Assembly: GCF_029227915.1 (NCBI RefSeq)
Contig: NC_079884.1
Location: 8,618,001 to 8,682,000 of the forward strand
Length of the DNA stretch: 64,000 bases
Reading direction: 5' to 3'
DNA from: Hydractinia symbiolongicarpus
Lineage: Eukaryota; Cnidaria; Hydrozoa; Anthoathecata; Hydractiniidae
This document shows positions 62,706 through 64,000 of this stretch, piece after piece. The translations under genes and the position numbers were made by a program. Numbering within the stretch: position 1 is the stretch's first letter; each line of letters begins with the position of its first letter. The notes beneath the pieces were generated by a model. It ran no database searches. It was not told the DNA's origin and saw only the letters and a program-made list of their open reading frames with translations.

Positions 62706-64000
62706 TTAATCTCCCTGTTCATATGATACTTCGACGTGACTTTCTGAATAAAACTGCCCTTGTTTGGTGTACTTTACTAACTGTTCATAATAATCAATGC
62801 CCAAATTATCCTTTGATGTTTGCGATAGTGATAGATTCTTTATAATTTCGTACTTTAACTCATGACCTTGCTTTTCAGTTTCTGTTTTCCGGTTTAGTAA
62901 ATATTCTAAAAATCCTAAAATGTAGGTCGATATAAAGAATTAATAAAAATCTAGTCTGTGAACAACAGCAAAAAAGAAATGCCATGCTCTGTTCGTCACT
63001 AATTCATCTTATGATTACACTATACTACGTTTGCTAATAGCCACTTACAGACCTGCTGTCAGTAAAGAAAGGTACCATTAAGGCAAAAAAAACTTATTGC
63101 AGCAGAAAAATATATGCTAACAGTGGTTTGAATTAGTATATCAGATATGTTGTACACATTTAAAAAAGAGAAGCATTACTTTAGCAAAAGTTTTACCTGC
63201 ACATAGAACAAAATCTTGTTCAGCCCAACTATATCTTGAGACAGCGGCAAGTAATTTTAAGCTACAGTATCTTAATTCACTAAAAGGTTGTTGAGCTAGC
63301 TTGAAAAGATATGAAATAGGGTGTTGATCAATTTGTCTAAATAACTTCTCACAAACCATAGAAACTTCAACATCTTGGTTACTGTGATTGAACATAGAAC
63401 TTAGACATCCTGCAGTACGATTACGTATGTAATCATCTTCACCGGGATTCATTATCATTTTTGCCATGACTTGTACACACCTCTTTAAGCGATCTGGATT
63501 TGAATTTAAAATCTTAAGTCCTTCAGGTTTAGCACCAATGAAGGCAATTGTTTCAGCACAAAGACATCTTATTGAAGGATCTTCACTAACAATATTTTCA
63601 AATAATGAATTGGTTGTGTTTTCATATTTAGGGATAACACGTAATGGATCTGCTTGAGCAACCACACCAAAGAATTTAACAGCCCCTAAAAACAAACAAA
63701 AAACATGAAATACTATATACAGTTTCACAAAAAGTTATCATTTAAAAGGCGATGTAGCTATACCTGGAAGCAACAATCCAACCATAGGGCCATTGGAAAT
63801 AATGGTTTTTTCCACCCATGTCATAATTGATTTCTCTTCAACATACCTCAGACCTTGCAGACCAGACATTGCAACCCTTGATAACTGTTCAAGTGCATTC
63901 AGCTGTGATAAAATATCACCAGAGTTCATTAGAATTGAAATAAGACCATCAAATATTCCAGCACTTCTGCAAGTTTCAACATGCTCAGGATACTTTAACA
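62706..64000 (-). CDS. PSMD5: PSMD5 (S5b), proteasome base-assembly chaperone, 3' half
   Basis: HEAT/armadillo-type chaperone that binds the ATPase Rpt1-Rpt2 module during 19S assembly. Three exons are in the window: 63764 to beyond 64000, 63197-63685, and 62706-62914 with the stop at 62706-62708. Exon phases agree. Landmarks matching the vertebrate protein: LLLPGAVKFFGVVAQADPLR, SEDPSIRCLCAETIAFIGAK, LFKLAQQPFSELRYCSLKLL, YSWAEQDFVLCAGFLEYLLN, and KQGHELKYEIIKNLS near the end. The gene is cut by the window edge, so the N-terminal half is missing. It runs toward the C4orf17-like gene, with 120 bp between the two stop codons. Confidence 0.9.

Overview
The window looks like an intron-rich, AT-rich metazoan nuclear genome, most likely a cnidarian. 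Small exons with GT-AG introns assemble into conserved animal proteins, and the space between and inside genes is full of transposable elements. The species assignment is inference; the gene identities rest on reading exons, splice phases and family motifs by eye, with no database search.

Layout from left to right. 1-184 holds the possible last exon of an unidentified + strand gene. 699-1400 is a head-to-tail array of Helitron-like hairpin repeats. 1978-9846 (-) is a 13-exon nucleosome assembly protein gene (NAP1-like); its fifth intron carries a young Ty3/gypsy-type element (4121-7405) with identical 100-bp LTRs, a gag-RNase H-integrase fusion ORF and a predicted self-priming site. 10.5-12.2 kb is a dead copia-like element, followed by two MITEs with clear target duplications. 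18143-26314 (+) is a 23-exon eIF4G2/DAP5/NAT1 gene that lacks any AUG upstream of its MIF4G domain and appears to start at a CUG. 28929-33285 (-) is WDR5 in 11 exons. 33.6-38 kb is a graveyard of LINE and copia fragments. 41858-43708 is a hAT-like element. 43912-56338 (+) is a MAP2K7 (MKK7, JNK kinase kinase) gene whose proposed first exon lies 8.4 kb upstream; that long intron contains a 4-kb PIF/Harbinger-like element carrying a BEN-domain gene, a nested MITE, a second MITE and a short antisense ORF. 58397-62585 (+) is a nine-exon gene resembling C4orf17. 62706-64000 (-) is the 3' half of PSMD5, convergent with it.

The cellular genes are not an operon. They cover chromatin (NAP1, WDR5), cap-independent translation (eIF4G2), stress signalling (MAP2K7) and proteasome assembly (PSMD5). 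The most notable points are the probable CUG start of eIF4G2, the self-priming gypsy derivative, the BEN gene inside a TIR element, six CRE half-sites of which five are at exact 10-bp spacing, and a perfect 38-bp hairpin sitting on the splice donor of an optional exon.
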